Shown here in pieces: positions 1 to 7,383 of a DNA stretch of 45,698 nucleotides. The stretch lies in NCBI RefSeq assembly GCF_034006665.1, contig NZ_JAVESI010000028.1:1-45698 (forward strand), written 5' to 3'. The stretch is from Trichloromonas sp034006665 (lineage in GTDB: Bacteria; Desulfobacterota; Desulfuromonadia; Desulfuromonadales; Trichloromonadaceae). The number at the start of each line of letters is the position of its first letter. The first letter of the stretch is position 1. The notes beneath the pieces were generated by a model. That model was not told the origin of the DNA and ran no database searches. It saw nothing but the letters and a program-made list of their open reading frames with translations. Made by a program: the position numbers and the translations under genes.

Positions 1-1
1 T

Positions 2-76
2 CCCTCGCAAGGCATTGGAATTGTTGAGGAATATACCATAGATTACGTCCCGGCGCAAGAAAAAAATTGCAAATAA
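2..76 (+). CDS. Possible C-terminal end of a gene entering from the left edge
   Basis: An open frame runs from the window edge to a TAA at 74-76 and would encode the last 24 residues of a protein ending in AQEKNCK. It is in the same frame as the UPF0045 fragment that follows, separated only by this stop. Nothing in so short a peptide identifies a family, and it may simply be an open stretch by chance. Confidence 0.2.
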   Translation, partial: PSQGIGIVEEYTIDYVPAQEKNCK

Positions 77-94
77 TCTAATGATTTAAACTAT

Positions 95-328
95 TTGTCG
101 GATCTTCTCTTTTTGCGGTGGCATCATCAGTTGACCCCGATGGGAACGATCATCGAGGGAGACCTGGATAAAATTTTCCTGTTGTTGCGGCAAATGCACG
201 AGTCGCCTTTCGTCGCCGGCGCGGGTCGGGTATCGACACTGATCAAGATCGACGACCGCCGGGATCGGGATGAACACACCATGGTCAGCAAAATTCGCTC
301 CGTGACCAGTAAACTGGAGCAGGATTAA
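95..328 (+). pseudogene. N-terminally truncated MTH1187/UPF0045 thiamine-binding-like protein
   Basis: From HHQLTPMGTIIEGD onward the translation matches the conserved second half of the MTH1187/YqgV (UPF0045) family, including the IKIDDRRDRD stretch near the end. Members are about 100 residues and some bind thiamine. The usual first 30 or so residues, with the opening beta strand, are missing. An in-frame stop lies at 74-76, the other two frames upstream show no family-like sequence, and the only starts are a TTG at 95 and the internal ATG at 140, neither with a convincing ribosome binding site. I read it as a 5'-deleted remnant or rearrangement junction. A divergent functional short form cannot be excluded. 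Confidence 0.55.
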
Positions 329-366
329 CCGAGCCTGCGAGCATCATTTCTCTTCCTTTTTTCTCC

Positions 367-396
367 TTGACAGGGGGCCGGGCTTTTTGTTATCAA
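367..396 (+). promoter_or_regulatory. Sigma70-type promoter for tRNA-Cys
   Basis: TTGACA at 367-372 and TATCAA at 391-396 are 18 bases apart, with a TG just upstream of the -10 box. The predicted start lies about 25 bases before the tRNA. Confidence 0.55.
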
Positions 397-429
397 TACC
401 GGGCCTTAGGCGGCACCTGTAAAAAAATC

Positions 430-503
<74 letters not shown>

Positions 504-512
504 TCATCGTGA

Positions 513-549
513 AAAGAGCCGGTCCTTATGGGCCTGGCTCTTTTTTTAT
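513..549 (+). terminator. Rho-independent terminator after tRNA-Cys
   Basis: AGAGCCGGTCC and GGGCCTGGCTCT form a stem with one mismatch around a TTAT loop (515-541), followed by a run of T. It ends about 15 bases before the next gene, so that gene either has a promoter inside this stretch or depends on read-through. Confidence 0.85.
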
Positions 550-563
550 TTTCGAGGGTAGGC

Positions 564-1388
564 ATGTCTCTGTTTTCTCCCCAAGTACTGCTTCTTTTCG
601 CTCTCACCGGTTCCCTGGCCGGGCTGCTGGCCGGGCTGCTCGGCATCGGCGGCGGCATCATCCTAGTTCCCCTTTTCCTCTGGACCTTCGAATTCGTAAA
701 CTTTCCCGCCGAGATCGTCGTACATGCAGCCTTCGGCACCAGCCTGTGCGTCATCATCCCCTCTGCCGTGAGCAGCGCCCTGGGGCATCGCCGGCGGGGC
801 AATGTCCAGTGGCACCAGGTCCTGCGCATGGCCGTCGGCGGCATCGGCGGGTCGCTACTCGGTGCCTCATTTGCCGCCTCGCTTTCCGGGGACTGGCTGA
901 AAATACTGTTCGGGATAATGCAGATTCTCGCGGCAGTGAAAATGTTTTTTTCCAATCCACGTCTGTTTCCCGAAGAAAAGGATTCCCACTCTTGGGGCCG
1001 GCTGTTGTTCATTGGTCTGGTCGGCGGGCTCTTTTCGGCCTTTTTTGGATCCGGTGGCGGCTTCATCGTGGTGCCGCTGATGCTGATGCTGCTGCACATG
1101 CCGATTCATCTCGCGGTGGGTAATTCCAGCGCCTTGATTGCCATTTCTGCGGCTTTCGGGGTGCTGACCTATATCTATCATGGCTGGAACCATCCTCTGC
1201 TGCCCGCCCATTCCCTGGGGTATGTGAATCTGCTTGCCGCTGGGCTGGTCTTTCCGTTCACCATGCTCTTCGCCCGTCTTGGGGTTCGCCTTGCCGTACG
1301 CTTCAGCCACGCTAGACTGGTAAAGATCTTCGCGCTGATGCTGCTGGTGATCGGGACGCGCATGATCATCACGACCCTCAATTCCTGA
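564..1388 (+). CDS. TauE/SafE (TSUP) family permease
   Basis: An inner-membrane protein of 274 residues with about eight hydrophobic segments. It has the internal duplication typical of the TauE/SafE family: LLGIGGGIILVPLFL near the N-terminus is echoed by FFGSGGGFIVVPLMLML in the middle. The family exports or imports sulfite, sulfoacetate, taurine-related anions and other small organic anions; the substrate cannot be read from sequence. I chose the ATG at 564 because GAGGGTAGG lies just upstream. The in-frame ATG at 528 sits in the loop of the tRNA terminator hairpin and has no binding site. The MEMO1-family gene follows 14 bases downstream in the same direction, probably in one transcript. 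Confidence 0.9.
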   Translation: MSLFSPQVLLLFALTGSLAGLLAGLLGIGGGIILVPLFLWTFEFVNFPAEIVVHAAFGTSLCVIIPSAVSSALGHRRRGNVQWHQVLRMAVGGIGGSLLGASFAASLSGDWLKILFGIMQILAAVKMFFSNPRLFPEEKDSHSWGRLLFIGLVGGLFSAFFGSGGGFIVVPLMLMLLHMPIHLAVGNSSALIAISAAFGVLTYIYHGWNHPLLPAHSLGYVNLLAAGLVFPFTMLFARLGVRLAVRFSHARLVKIFALMLLVIGTRMIITTLNS

Positions 1389-1402
1389 TCCGGGAGGTAC
1401 CT

Positions 1403-2206
1403 ATGCTGAGACATCCCGCCGTGGCCGGTCAATTCTATCCCGAAAACGCCCAGTCCCTGCGCCGCCTGATTCAGGAGTATTGCCCCCCGGCCGATGAAAA
1501 GACCGCGGCCCTGGGAGTCATGGTGCCCCACGCCGGGTATGTCTATTCAGGGGCGATCGCCGGGGCTGTCTTTTCCCGGGTGCGGATTCCTTCACGAGTA
1601 CTTCTGCTTGGCCCCAACCATCACGGGTTGGGAAGGCGGGCGGCGCTCTTTCCGTCGGGAAGTTGGCTGACCCCCCTGGGAGAGGCCGTTATCGACGAGG
1701 AACTCGGTGCGGAACTAATGACGGCCTGCCCGTTGCTGGAGGCGGATGCCCGGGCGCATCTGGCGGAACACTCGCTGGAGGTGCAACTGCCCTTTCTGCA
1801 GGTGCTTGCGCCCGATTGCCACATTGTTCCCCTTTGTTTGGGCCATCTTCCCCTTGCTGAACTGCTCGAACTCGGTGCCGGTCTGGCCCAGGTATTGAGT
1901 CGGCATTCAGGCGAGGTGCTGATGGTCGTCAGCTCGGATATGACCCATTACGAAGCGGGATCCGTCGCCCGGGAAAAAGATCGGCACGCCCTGCAGCAAA
2001 TCGCCGCCCTTGATCCCGAAGGACTCTATCGCACGGTACGGAGCGAGAACATCAGCATGTGCGGGGTTTTGCCGATGGTGACGATGCTGGCGGCGGCCCG
2101 ACTCTTGGGCGCCAGGGAGGCGACCCTGATCCGCTACGGCAACTCCGGCGACATCACTGGCGATCAATCCTCGGTGGTCGGCTATGCCGGAGTGGTCATC
2201 ACCTAA
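1403..2206 (+). CDS. AmmeMemoRadiSam system protein B (MEMO1 family)
   Basis: At 267 residues this is the normal length for the bacterial/archaeal MEMO1 family. It opens with the family signature LRHPAVAGQFYP and continues with VPHAGYVYSG, LGPNHHG, the EHSLEVQLPFLQ stretch, SSDMTHYE and a C-terminal GDQSSVVGYAGVV. The conserved histidines and acidic residues of the dioxygenase-like fold are present. In many anaerobes MEMO1 is encoded with an AMMECR1 protein and a radical SAM enzyme (the AmmeMemoRadiSam group), whose joint function is unknown; neither partner is in this window. GGGAGG lies 7 bases before the ATG. It sits between the TauE-type permease and gltX. Confidence 0.9.
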   Translation: MLRHPAVAGQFYPENAQSLRRLIQEYCPPADEKTAALGVMVPHAGYVYSGAIAGAVFSRVRIPSRVLLLGPNHHGLGRRAALFPSGSWLTPLGEAVIDEELGAELMTACPLLEADARAHLAEHSLEVQLPFLQVLAPDCHIVPLCLGHLPLAELLELGAGLAQVLSRHSGEVLMVVSSDMTHYEAGSVAREKDRHALQQIAALDPEGLYRTVRSENISMCGVLPMVTMLAAARLLGAREATLIRYGNSGDITGDQSSVVGYAGVVIT

Positions 2207-2228
2207 ACCGGAACATCACCCATGCCCC

Positions 2229-2257
2229 TTGTCAATCCCCCGGGGATGCAGTATAAA
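2229..2257 (+). promoter_or_regulatory. Promoter for gltX
   Basis: TTGTCA (2229-2234) and TATAAA (2252-2257) are separated by 17 bases in the gap before gltX. This would give a 5' leader of about 60 bases. Confidence 0.65.
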
Positions 2258-2325
2258 ATCGGGCTCGCTTTCGGCGGGCTCGAATTTTTTACCCTTTTTT
2301 CAGCACCGAACAACAGGAGAGTTTG

Positions 2326-3726
2326 ATGTCGGATTTACGTCTTCGTTTCGCGCCCAGCCCCACCGGCTATCTGCATATCGGCGGCGCCCGCACCGCGCTT
2401 TTCAACTATCTGCTGGCGAAGAAAGAGCGGGGAACCTTCATCTTGCGCATTGAGGATACAGACGTCGCCCGCTCCACCCAGGAATCGGTCGATGCCATTC
2501 TTCAAGCCATGGCTTGGCTGGGATTGAGTTACGATGAAGGGCCCTATTACCAGTCTGATCGCTTCGATCTTTACAAAGCCAAGGTGCAAGAGTTGCTCGA
2601 CAAGGGGTTGGCTTATCGCTGCTATTGCACTCAGGAGGAACTCGACGCTAAGCGGGAAGCCGCCCTGAAAAGCGGCGGCAAACCCAAATACGACGGCACC
2701 TGTCGTGAGCGCAGCCAGGCTGCCGCGCCGAATGCGCCCTTCGTGGTTCGCTTCAAGTCCCCCCATGAGGGGGAGACGACTTTTGTCGACCGGATCAAGG
2801 GCCCGATCACCTTTCGTAACGAAGAACTGGACGACATCATTATCCAGCGCAGTGACGGCACCCCGACCTATAACTTCGTGGTAGTGGTGGATGACGCGGA
2901 AATGGGGATCAATCTGATCATTCGCGGCGACGATCATGTCAACAATACCCCCCGACAGATTCCGATGTACACCGCCCTCGGCTATCAGATTCCCGAGTTT
3001 GCCCATGTGCCAATGATTCTCGGCGCCGACAAAAGCCGCTTGTCCAAGCGGCACGGTGCGACCTCGGTGATGGCCTACCAGGAACAGGGCTATCTTCCCG
3101 AGGCGCTGGTCAATTATCTGGCACGGCTGGGCTGGTCTCACGGTGATCAGGAGATTTTCTCCATGGAGGAACTGATCGAGAAGTTCTCCCTAGAGCAGGT
3201 CGGCCGTGCTGCCGGGGTCTTCAACCCGGACAAGCTGCTCTGGCTCAATGCTCACTACATCAAGACCGGCGACCCCGTGCGCCTGGCATCCCTGTTGACT
3301 GAATTTCTTGCCAAACTGGGACTCGCCACGGAGAACGGGCCGGACTTGTCGGCGGTGGTGAAAACCTTGCAGGAGCGGGCCCGGACCCTGGTGGAGATGG
3401 CCGAAGGCGCCGCCTTTTATTACAAGTCCGAGGTGGAGTACGACGAAGATGCGGTCGCCAAATTTCTAACGGCTGACAAGCACGAACCTATCGCCGCGCT
3501 TCTCCGGAATCTGGAAGCCTGTGACAGCTGGAATCATGACGGTATTATGGCCGCATTTCAGAAGGTCACCGAAGAAACCGGTCTCAAACTCGGCAAGTTC
3601 GGGCCTGCGGTACGGGTGGCACTGGTTGGAGGAACCACCAGTCCCGGAATCCACGAAGTCGTTGAGGTTCTTGGCCGGGAACGGGTTCTGACGAGATTGC
3701 GTCAGGCTCTCGATCTTTTGCGGTAA
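2326..3726 (+). CDS. gltX: Glutamyl-tRNA synthetase
   Basis: Charges tRNA-Glu with glutamate in the cytoplasm. The 466-residue protein opens with the class I start RFAPSPTGYLHIGGARTALF, which contains the HIGH-type motif, and carries the KMSKS-type motif as KSRLSKRHG at about residue 240. A zinc-site pattern (CYC near residue 98, then YDGTC some 25 residues later) resembles the E. coli enzyme. The C-terminal anticodon-binding helical domain is complete. The ATG at 2326 is preceded by ACAGGAGA; a TTG one codon earlier is less likely. An ancestral non-discriminating role (also charging tRNA-Gln) cannot be judged because no gatCAB or glnS is in the window. Confidence 0.96.
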   Translation: MSDLRLRFAPSPTGYLHIGGARTALFNYLLAKKERGTFILRIEDTDVARSTQESVDAILQAMAWLGLSYDEGPYYQSDRFDLYKAKVQELLDKGLAYRCYCTQEELDAKREAALKSGGKPKYDGTCRERSQAAAPNAPFVVRFKSPHEGETTFVDRIKGPITFRNEELDDIIIQRSDGTPTYNFVVVVDDAEMGINLIIRGDDHVNNTPRQIPMYTALGYQIPEFAHVPMILGADKSRLSKRHGATSVMAYQEQGYLPEALVNYLARLGWSHGDQEIFSMEELIEKFSLEQVGRAAGVFNPDKLLWLNAHYIKTGDPVRLASLLTEFLAKLGLATENGPDLSAVVKTLQERARTLVEMAEGAAFYYKSEVEYDEDAVAKFLTADKHEPIAALLRNLEACDSWNHDGIMAAFQKVTEETGLKLGKFGPAVRVALVGGTTSPGIHEVVEVLGRERVLTRLRQALDLLR

Positions 3727-3736
3727 GGCGAGACCG

Positions 3737-3769
3737 GGTCGCGGCCGGTGAAAGGGGGCGGCCGCGACC
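3737..3769 (+). terminator. Hairpin after gltX, possible terminator
   Basis: GGTCGCGGCC (3737-3746) pairs perfectly with GGCCGCGACC (3760-3769). A T-rich stretch begins only about 8 bases later, so it is a weak intrinsic terminator at best. Confidence 0.45.
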
Positions 3770-3850
3770 TCGATGAATTTTTTAACCTATTGTATTTAAA
3801 AATGTTTTTAACGTCATCTGGGCTCGGAGAGATGTCCTGAAAAAATTCTA

Positions 3851-3878
3851 TTGACAATGTTATTAGAAGTGGTAATTT
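3851..3878 (+). promoter_or_regulatory. Promoter for the small protein gene and possibly pal
   Basis: A consensus TTGACA at 3851-3856 is followed after 16 bases by TAATTT at 3873-3878, inside an AT-rich gap. Confidence 0.5.
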
Positions 3879-3928
3879 CCACCCGCTTTACATGATTTTC
3901 CCCTTTTTATAGACCCTTGAAGCAGGCG

Positions 3929-4252
3929 ATGATCACCAGCGGACCACTTCAAAAAATTTTTGCCATCGTGCTGCTGTTCGCAATTGTCGCCATGCGTCTG
4001 AGTAGCGTCAGCTACGTCGAGTTCGTCGTTCCGGTGCAGGATGTCATCGCCAAGGTTGCCGTCATCCTCGATGGCGACTACAAACCGCAAACAGCCCATT
4101 ACAAAGTCAAGGGGCAAGGACTGGACCTTCCCGTTCCTTGCGCCGATTTCGTCCTGGCCGAAAACCTTCAGGTGTCGCGCTTGGTCTATTCTCCCCCGCC
4201 GGAACTTGCCCTTCCTGAAGGCCATACTCGAATTTTCATTCCTCCCGCCTAG
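3929..4252 (+). CDS. Small membrane-anchored or exported protein of unknown function
   Basis: A 107-residue reading frame I do not recognise. Residues about 8-26 (KIFAIVLLFAIVAMRLS) form one hydrophobic segment suitable for a signal anchor or uncleaved signal peptide. The rest is mostly beta-type sequence with a single cysteine (VPCADF) and a proline-rich end (YSPPPELALPEGH, then IFIPPA). Base composition matches neighbouring genes, and a promoter lies 50-80 bases upstream, which supports a real gene. The start is uncertain: the ATG at 3929 has a partial AGCAGG site very close by, and a TTG at 3917 would add four residues. Its position before pal suggests a cell-envelope role, but that is only context. 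Confidence 0.55.
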   Translation: MITSGPLQKIFAIVLLFAIVAMRLSSVSYVEFVVPVQDVIAKVAVILDGDYKPQTAHYKVKGQGLDLPVPCADFVLAENLQVSRLVYSPPPELALPEGHTRIFIPPA

Positions 4253-4407
4253 ATCTTTTGCTCCCCGCCCGGGGAAAGACCATCCCCCTTTTCGTTTTGC
4301 GTGATAAATGATGCCGGCGTCGGTGTCGTTCGTGTTTTTTATCGTGTTTTTCATGCCGTCTGTCTGTGCGGCGGTTCAATCAACCTCATTGGAAAGGTCA
4401 CAAAACA

Positions 4408-4923
4408 ATGCAAAAGAAAGTTCTCTGCTCGGCCGTGATGATCGCTTGTTGCGCATTTGCTTTCGGTTGTGCCAAGAAAACCCAGGTCGCCGAAAACCTC
4501 GAAACTCCCGCCGCTGTCGCTGCACCTGTCGCTTCGGCTTCGGCGGACACGTCTTCCCGCCAGTCTTCGGCGAGCGATCTTCGCGTCGGTAACGCCCAGA
4601 TGGGGATGAATACCGTTCACTTCGAGTTCGATAGCTATGTCCTTTCGGAAGAGTCGAAGGAGATTCTTCGCCAGAACGCCCAGTGGATGAAGGCCAACCC
4701 CGGCGCCAATATCGTCATTGAAGGTCATTGCGACGAGCGTGGTTCCGACGAGTACAACATGGCCCTGGGTGAAAACCGCGCCCGTGCCGCCAGCAACTAC
4801 CTGGTTTCTCTCGGTGTTGCTCCGGAAAGCCTGCGCATCGTCAGCTACGGTGAAGAAAAACCGGTGGCCATGGGCGCGAACGAAGCCGCCTGGGCTCAGA
4901 ACCGCCGCGCCGAATTCAAGTAA
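4408..4923 (+). CDS. pal: Peptidoglycan-associated lipoprotein (OmpA family)
   Basis: A 171-residue outer-membrane lipoprotein that binds peptidoglycan and works with the Tol system in envelope constriction and stability. The signal peptide ends in a lipobox (AFG-C) giving lipidated Cys21. An Ala/Ser-rich linker follows, then an OmpA C-terminal domain with VHFEFDSYVLSEES, IEGHCDERGSDEYN and LGENRARAASNYL, the last two holding the diaminopimelate-contacting Asp and Arg. GGAAAGG precedes the ATG at 4408; the in-frame ATG at 4366 would add residues before the signal peptide and is unlikely. tolQRAB are not in the window. A strong bidirectional terminator ends the gene. Confidence 0.93.
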   Translation: MQKKVLCSAVMIACCAFAFGCAKKTQVAENLETPAAVAAPVASASADTSSRQSSASDLRVGNAQMGMNTVHFEFDSYVLSEESKEILRQNAQWMKANPGANIVIEGHCDERGSDEYNMALGENRARAASNYLVSLGVAPESLRIVSYGEEKPVAMGANEAAWAQNRRAEFK

Positions 4924-4949
4924 GTCGTCTCGATTATCGGTCTTGAACG

Positions 4950-4988
4950 AAAAAAACGCCCGGTGGAAATCCACCGGGCGTTTTTTTC
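4950..4988. terminator. Bidirectional terminator between pal and hcp
   Basis: ACGCCCGGTGG (4956-4966) and CCACCGGGCGT (4971-4981) form a perfect 11-bp stem with loop AAAT, flanked by an A run on the left and a T run on the right. It serves the convergent pal and hcp genes. Confidence 0.95.
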
Positions 4989-5004
4989 GTAGACCTGTCT
5001 CCAA

Positions 5005-6615
5005 TCAGCCGAGAATCTGTTTGAGATCTTCCTCGGCGGTGGTGATGGGGCCGATGTTGAAGTTTTCGACCAGAAAGTTGAGCACATTCGGAGTGATAAA
5101 AGCCGGCAGGCTCGGTCCCAGCTTGATGTTTTTGATTCCCAGGTGGAGTAGGGTCAGGAGAATGGCTACTGCCTTCTGCTCGTACCAGGAGAGGATCATT
5201 GACAGGGGCAGGTCGTTGACGCCGCAGTTGAAAGCTTTTGACAGGGCAACGGCGATCTGGATGGCGCTGTAGGCGTCGTTGCACTGGCCGATGTCGAGCA
5301 GGCGGGGAATGCCGCCGATGTCGCCGAAGTCGAGCTTGTTAAAGCGATACTTGCCGCAGGCCAAGGTCAGGATGATGGTGTCCTTGGGCGCCTTCACGGC
5401 GAAATCGGTGTAGTAGTTGCGTCCCGACTTGGCACCGTCGCAGCCGCCGATCAGGAAAAAGTGCTTGATCTGCCCGGCCTTGACCGCCTCGATGACCTTG
5501 TCGGCCACACCGAGAACGGCGTTATGGCCGAAACCGGTGAGAATCTCTTTTCCCGGAGCCTCGGGGAAGCCTTCGCACTCCTGAGCCTTCTTGATGACGG
5601 CGGAGAAGTCCCAACCGTCGATGTGCGTGACGTCGGGCCATTGCACCAGACCCCAGGTGAAGAGGCGGTCTTTATAGTTGTCGGCGGGACGCTGGATGCA
5701 GTTGGTGTTGAAGATGATCGCGCCGGGGAAGTTGACGAATTCCTTCGCCTGATCCTGCCAGGCGCCGCCGAAGTTGCCGACCAGGTGGGCGTACTTCTTC
5801 AGTCCGGGATAGCCGTGGGCGGGGAGCATCTCGCCGTGGGTGTAGATGTTGATCCCTTTGCCCTCAGTCTGCTTGAGCAGCTCTTCAAGCATCTTCAGGT
5901 CGTGACCGGAGACGAGAATCGCCTTGCCCGCCTTGGTTCCAAGCTGTACCGGGGTCGGCACCGGGTGACCGTAAGTGTCGGTGTGAACCTTGTCGAGCAA
6001 CTCCATGGTAACCAGGTTGATGCGACCACACTCCATGGCGAGATTAACGAAATCCATCAGGCCGAGGTTCTTGTCGAGGGTGGCGGCGAGGGCCTTGTGG
6101 GTGAAGGCGTAGATTTCGTCATTTTCGGCGCCGAGAATCAGGGCATGATCGGCGTAAGCCGCGTAACCCTTCATACCGTAGATCAGGGTCTCCTGCATCG
6201 ACTTGACATCGGGATCAACTCCGTTGCTCTTGACCCCATGCGCTTCGCCCTGCTTGATCAGCTCATCCGTGGTGCCGGCAGGCTGCCATTGCGCCGCCTC
6301 GGGAATGGCGCCGGTCACGGAACCGGCCAGATTTTTTGCCTTGGTCAGCAGGGGGCCGCACTTGCGCAGAATCTTGACGATGGCTTCGGGATCGAAGTCG
6401 ACGTTGGTGATGGTGGTAAAGAGGCCTTCGTGCATGAAACGATCGATTTCAGCATCTTTCTTCCCGGCCTTGCGCGCTTCATTGGCCCAAAAGGCGACGC
6501 CCTTGAGACCGAAGATCAGCAGATCCTGCAGAGCCGCGACATCCGGCTTCTTGCCGCAGACGCCGATTTTGGTGCAGCCGCCGTTTGCGGCCTGTTCACA
6601 CTGGTAACAAAACAT
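5005..6615 (-). CDS. hcp: Hydroxylamine reductase / hybrid-cluster protein
   Basis: The 536-residue protein begins MFCYQCEQAANGG and has the N-terminal iron-sulfur motif C-x2-C-x7-C-x5-C. Downstream hybrid-cluster ligand regions include NTNCIQRP, GGCDGAKSGRNYYTDF and LACGKYRFNKLDFGDIGGIPRLLDIGQCND. Hcp reduces nitric oxide (hydroxylamine in vitro) and protects anaerobes against nitrosative stress. No hcr-type reductase gene is adjacent. Two starts are possible: the ATG at 6615 has AAGGA 8 bases upstream and gives the canonical N-terminus, while an in-frame ATG at 6687, also with AAGGAG 8 bases upstream, would add 24 residues (GILDWLGLS...). I chose 6615 on family length. A TTGACC-GA-GGTCAA palindrome upstream suggests control by an FNR/CRP-family NO sensor. 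Confidence 0.95.
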   Translation of the reverse strand: MFCYQCEQAANGGCTKIGVCGKKPDVAALQDLLIFGLKGVAFWANEARKAGKKDAEIDRFMHEGLFTTITNVDFDPEAIVKILRKCGPLLTKAKNLAGSVTGAIPEAAQWQPAGTTDELIKQGEAHGVKSNGVDPDVKSMQETLIYGMKGYAAYADHALILGAENDEIYAFTHKALAATLDKNLGLMDFVNLAMECGRINLVTMELLDKVHTDTYGHPVPTPVQLGTKAGKAILVSGHDLKMLEELLKQTEGKGINIYTHGEMLPAHGYPGLKKYAHLVGNFGGAWQDQAKEFVNFPGAIIFNTNCIQRPADNYKDRLFTWGLVQWPDVTHIDGWDFSAVIKKAQECEGFPEAPGKEILTGFGHNAVLGVADKVIEAVKAGQIKHFFLIGGCDGAKSGRNYYTDFAVKAPKDTIILTLACGKYRFNKLDFGDIGGIPRLLDIGQCNDAYSAIQIAVALSKAFNCGVNDLPLSMILSWYEQKAVAILLTLLHLGIKNIKLGPSLPAFITPNVLNFLVENFNIGPITTAEEDLKQILG

Positions 6616-6753
6616 GGGGATGTTCCTTTCTGTTGAAGTTGGGGTTTGCTCCTTGTTCGATAAACCGAGCCAATCGAGAATGCCCATAATGTCCGCTCCT
6701 TGCTGTTGCCGGTTGAAAATCAGATTAGAATCCGCGAATATGGCGTTGTTCCA

Positions 6754-6778
6754 TGTATAATCTTCACGTTAGTCGTGA
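6754..6778 (-). promoter_or_regulatory. Candidate hcp promoter -10 box and adjacent inverted repeat
   Basis: On the minus strand TATACA (6754-6759) is a fair -10 box without a good -35. Immediately upstream is the inverted repeat TCACG-N5-CGTGA (6764-6778). On the plus strand the same bases include TATAAT (6756-6761), which could serve the divergent EVE gene. A weak -35 is what an activator-dependent promoter would show. Confidence 0.4.
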
Positions 6779-6813
6779 TGAATGGACCTTAGCAAAACCC
6801 TGCTGCAACCCCC

Positions 6814-6827
6814 TTGACCGAGGTCAA
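6814..6827. promoter_or_regulatory. FNR/HcpR-type palindrome in the hcp-EVE divergent gap
   Basis: TTGACC-GA-GGTCAA has perfect 6-bp arms and fits the TTGAC-N4-GTCAA pattern used by NO-responsive CRP/FNR regulators such as HcpR and DNR. It lies about 70 bases upstream of the putative hcp start point, and 29 bases before the EVE start codon. Confidence 0.5.
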
Positions 6828-6855
6828 AAACCTTTTTTTTATTGAAGGATTTTTC

Positions 6856-7383
6856 ATGCCCCAGTTCTGGCTGATGAAATCGGAACCGCACTGCTTCTCC
6901 TTCGACGATCTGCTGCGTGCTCCTGATCGGACCAGCCCTTGGGACGGGGTACGAAACTATCAGGCCCGCAATTTTTTGCGTGATGAGGTTCGTGTTGGCG
7001 ACGGGGTTCTTTTTTATCACAGCAATGTTCCCGATCCGGCCATTGTCGGCGTAGCGAGGGTGGTACGACCAGGCTATCCCGACGATACGGCTCTGAATCC
7101 GGAAAGCGATCATTTCGACCCTCGTTCCAGCGTTGCCAACCCCATCTGGTATATGGTCGATGTTCAGGCTCTCCAGTCCTTTTCTTGTCCGGTTACCCGC
7201 CAGGTCATGAAAGACCATCCCCGGCTTTCCGACCTGGGCGTACTGAAGCGGGGCAACCGCCTCTCGGTGCTCCCCGTCGAAAAGAGACATTGGTCCGTAC
7301 TTCTAGAGTTGGGAGGTCTTTCCCCGGCCGTGATCGAAAGGTTTCTGCAATCTTCCGGAGAAAATAATGACTCGACCCGTTAA
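6856..7383 (+). CDS. EVE domain-containing protein
   Basis: A 175-residue cytoplasmic protein beginning MPQFWLMKSEPHCFSFDDL, the usual start of stand-alone EVE proteins (PUA-like fold). The conserved WDGVRNYQARNFLR stretch and the VGDGVLFYHSN stretch follow. EVE domains are thought to recognise modified bases in DNA or RNA, and stand-alone versions are common housekeeping proteins of unclear role. GAAGGA is 7 bases before the ATG. A TTG 42 bases upstream lies within the palindrome and is unlikely. The stop overlaps the start of the AsmA-like gene by 17 bases, so the two are probably translationally coupled. Confidence 0.9.
   Translation: MPQFWLMKSEPHCFSFDDLLRAPDRTSPWDGVRNYQARNFLRDEVRVGDGVLFYHSNVPDPAIVGVARVVRPGYPDDTALNPESDHFDPRSSVANPIWYMVDVQALQSFSCPVTRQVMKDHPRLSDLGVLKRGNRLSVLPVEKRHWSVLLELGGLSPAVIERFLQSSGENNDSTR

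Noticed and set aside
528..563. Upstream ATG extending the TauE/SafE protein by 12 residues
   Set aside because: The codon lies in the loop of the tRNA-Cys terminator and has no ribosome binding site; the ATG at 564 does.
4308..4592. Plus-strand frame starting MMPASVSFVFFIVFF with a signal-peptide-like N-terminus
   Set aside because: Most of it overlaps pal in another frame and turns into low-complexity Arg-rich sequence; no ribosome site before its ATG.
5461..6636. Long plus-strand open frame of 391 codons opposite hcp
   Set aside because: It mirrors hcp codons; the minus-strand product has all Hcp cluster motifs, while this translation shows no family signature.
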